Positions 63,509 to 64,000 of a stretch of DNA of 64,000 bases are shown one piece after another (position 1 is the stretch's first letter; each line of letters begins with the position of its first letter). Both the position numbers and the translations under genes were made by a program. The notes below the pieces were generated by a model, which was not told the origin of the DNA, searched no databases, and saw only the letters and a program-made list of their open reading frames with translations. The DNA is from Georgenia muralis (GTDB lineage: Bacteria; Actinomycetota; Actinomycetes; Actinomycetales; Actinomycetaceae): positions 3,788,776 to 3,852,775 of the forward strand of contig NZ_RKRA01000001.1 in assembly GCF_003814705.1 (NCBI RefSeq), in the 5' to 3' direction.

Positions 63509-64000
63509 TCAGGCTCCCGTCAGGGCGGCGACGGGTGCGCAGCCGGCGTTGCGGCCCGGGGTGCCGAGCACCTCGGGGTTGACGATGTCGCGCGGCGCGC
63601 GGCCGGCGCACACCTCGACGACGTTTTCGACCGTGCGCCGCTTGAGCTCGTCGTAGGACTCCTCCGTGTACCAGGCCAGGTGCGGCGTCAGGACGACGGA
63701 GTCGAACGTGGTCAGCGGGTGGTCCGCGGCAATGGGCTCGGACTCGTGCACGTCGATAGCAGCGGCGCGGATGGAGCCGGTGGCCAGGGCCTCGACGAGG
63801 GCGTCGGTGTCGATGACGCCGCCGCGGCTGGTGTTGACGACGATGGCGTCGGTGCGCATCCGGGCGAGCTCCGCGGCGCCGATCATGCCGCGGGTCTCGT
63901 CGGTGAGCGGGGTGTGCAGCGAGACCACCTGGGAGCGCTCGAGCAGCTCGTCGAGGGTCACCGAGGGGAAGCCGTGGAAGGTCGCCGCGCCGGGCTCGGC
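63509..64000 (-). CDS. D-2-hydroxyacid dehydrogenase, 5' end outside window
   Basis: The visible 163 residues cover the C-terminal two thirds of the NAD-binding domain and the return to the catalytic domain. SLHTPLTDETRGMIGAAELARMRTDAIVVNTSRGGVIDTDAL holds the catalytic Arg region, IDVHESEP the Glu, and LTPHLAWYTEES the His. Reading runs off the right edge. These enzymes reduce 2-keto acids, as in 2-ketogluconate reductase, which fits the neighbouring IdnD- and IdnO-like genes. Confidence 0.9.
   Translation of the reverse strand, partial: AEPGAATFHGFPSVTLDELLERSQVVSLHTPLTDETRGMIGAAELARMRTDAIVVNTSRGGVIDTDALVEALATGSIRAAAIDVHESEPIAADHPLTTFDSVVLTPHLAWYTEESYDELKRRTVENVVEVCAGRAPRDIVNPEVLGTPGRNAGCAPVAALTGA

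Overview
The window is chromosomal DNA of a very G+C-rich actinobacterium. Third codon positions are almost all G or C, GTG and TTG starts are common, Shine-Dalgarno sites are GGAGG-like, and several families are typical of Actinomycetota: an Rv2578c-like radical SAM protein, CueP, GPP34, EXLDI, DrrAB-type exporters and a DUF6297-like membrane protein. A member of the Micrococcales (Cellulomonas/Georgenia-like) is plausible, but that is inference. I saw no rRNA, tRNA, CRISPR array, transposase, integrase or phage gene. The impression is of a chromosomal arm with modest decay rather than a mobile island.

Left part (1-15 kb). An orphan NarL-type response regulator sits beside a broken sensor kinase and a 5'-truncated ABC-2 permease, joined head to head at a rearrangement scar near 1943-1951. 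Then come two unknown envelope proteins, a GPP34 protein, an SGNH esterase, a TIGR01777 epimerase and a TfoX-like protein. At 10.5-13.8 kb is the most unusual locus: a three-gene unit made of a divergent tRNA-guanine transglycosylase (TGT) superfamily enzyme, an alpha-helical protein with a possible OB-fold end, and a small Cys-containing membrane protein. A convergent MFS exporter follows.

Middle part (15-40 kb). A complete branched-chain-amino-acid-type ABC importer operon (SBP-livH-livM-livG-livF) ends in a strong hairpin. It is followed by an ABC ATPase with a multi-TM partner and by assorted single genes (DJ-1, YchJ, CueP, DUF2461, radical SAM, DUF4262), together with a decayed response regulator/thioredoxin-reductase pseudogene. 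Next are a VapBC toxin-antitoxin pair, an FAD oxidoreductase, an alpha/beta hydrolase, an M23 peptidase-like protein, a TPP-enzyme/cyclase pair, unknown membrane proteins, an MFS carrier and an HD-GYP-LuxR regulator.

Right part (40-64 kb). A glycoside-use locus has a GH3 beta-glucosidase divergent from a kinase-like protein, a GPH symporter and a GH2 beta-glucuronidase with all of its catalytic and glucuronate-recognition residues. A flavodoxin/esterase pair, a helical unknown, a DrrAB exporter with an EXLDI ribbon-helix-helix protein, and a CPBP protease pseudogene follow. The end of the window holds two minus-strand operons. One reads SBP - ATPase - fused permease - glycerophosphodiester phosphodiesterase - LacI - metallophosphoesterase - ManA and looks like uptake and hydrolysis of a phosphodiester. 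It is preceded by two AGCGCT-centred palindromes exactly 105 bp apart and has a 14-bp-stem hairpin just after the SBP gene. The other reads D-2-hydroxyacid dehydrogenase (running off the end) - Zn alcohol dehydrogenase - KduD/IdnO-like SDR, and probably serves sugar-acid catabolism.
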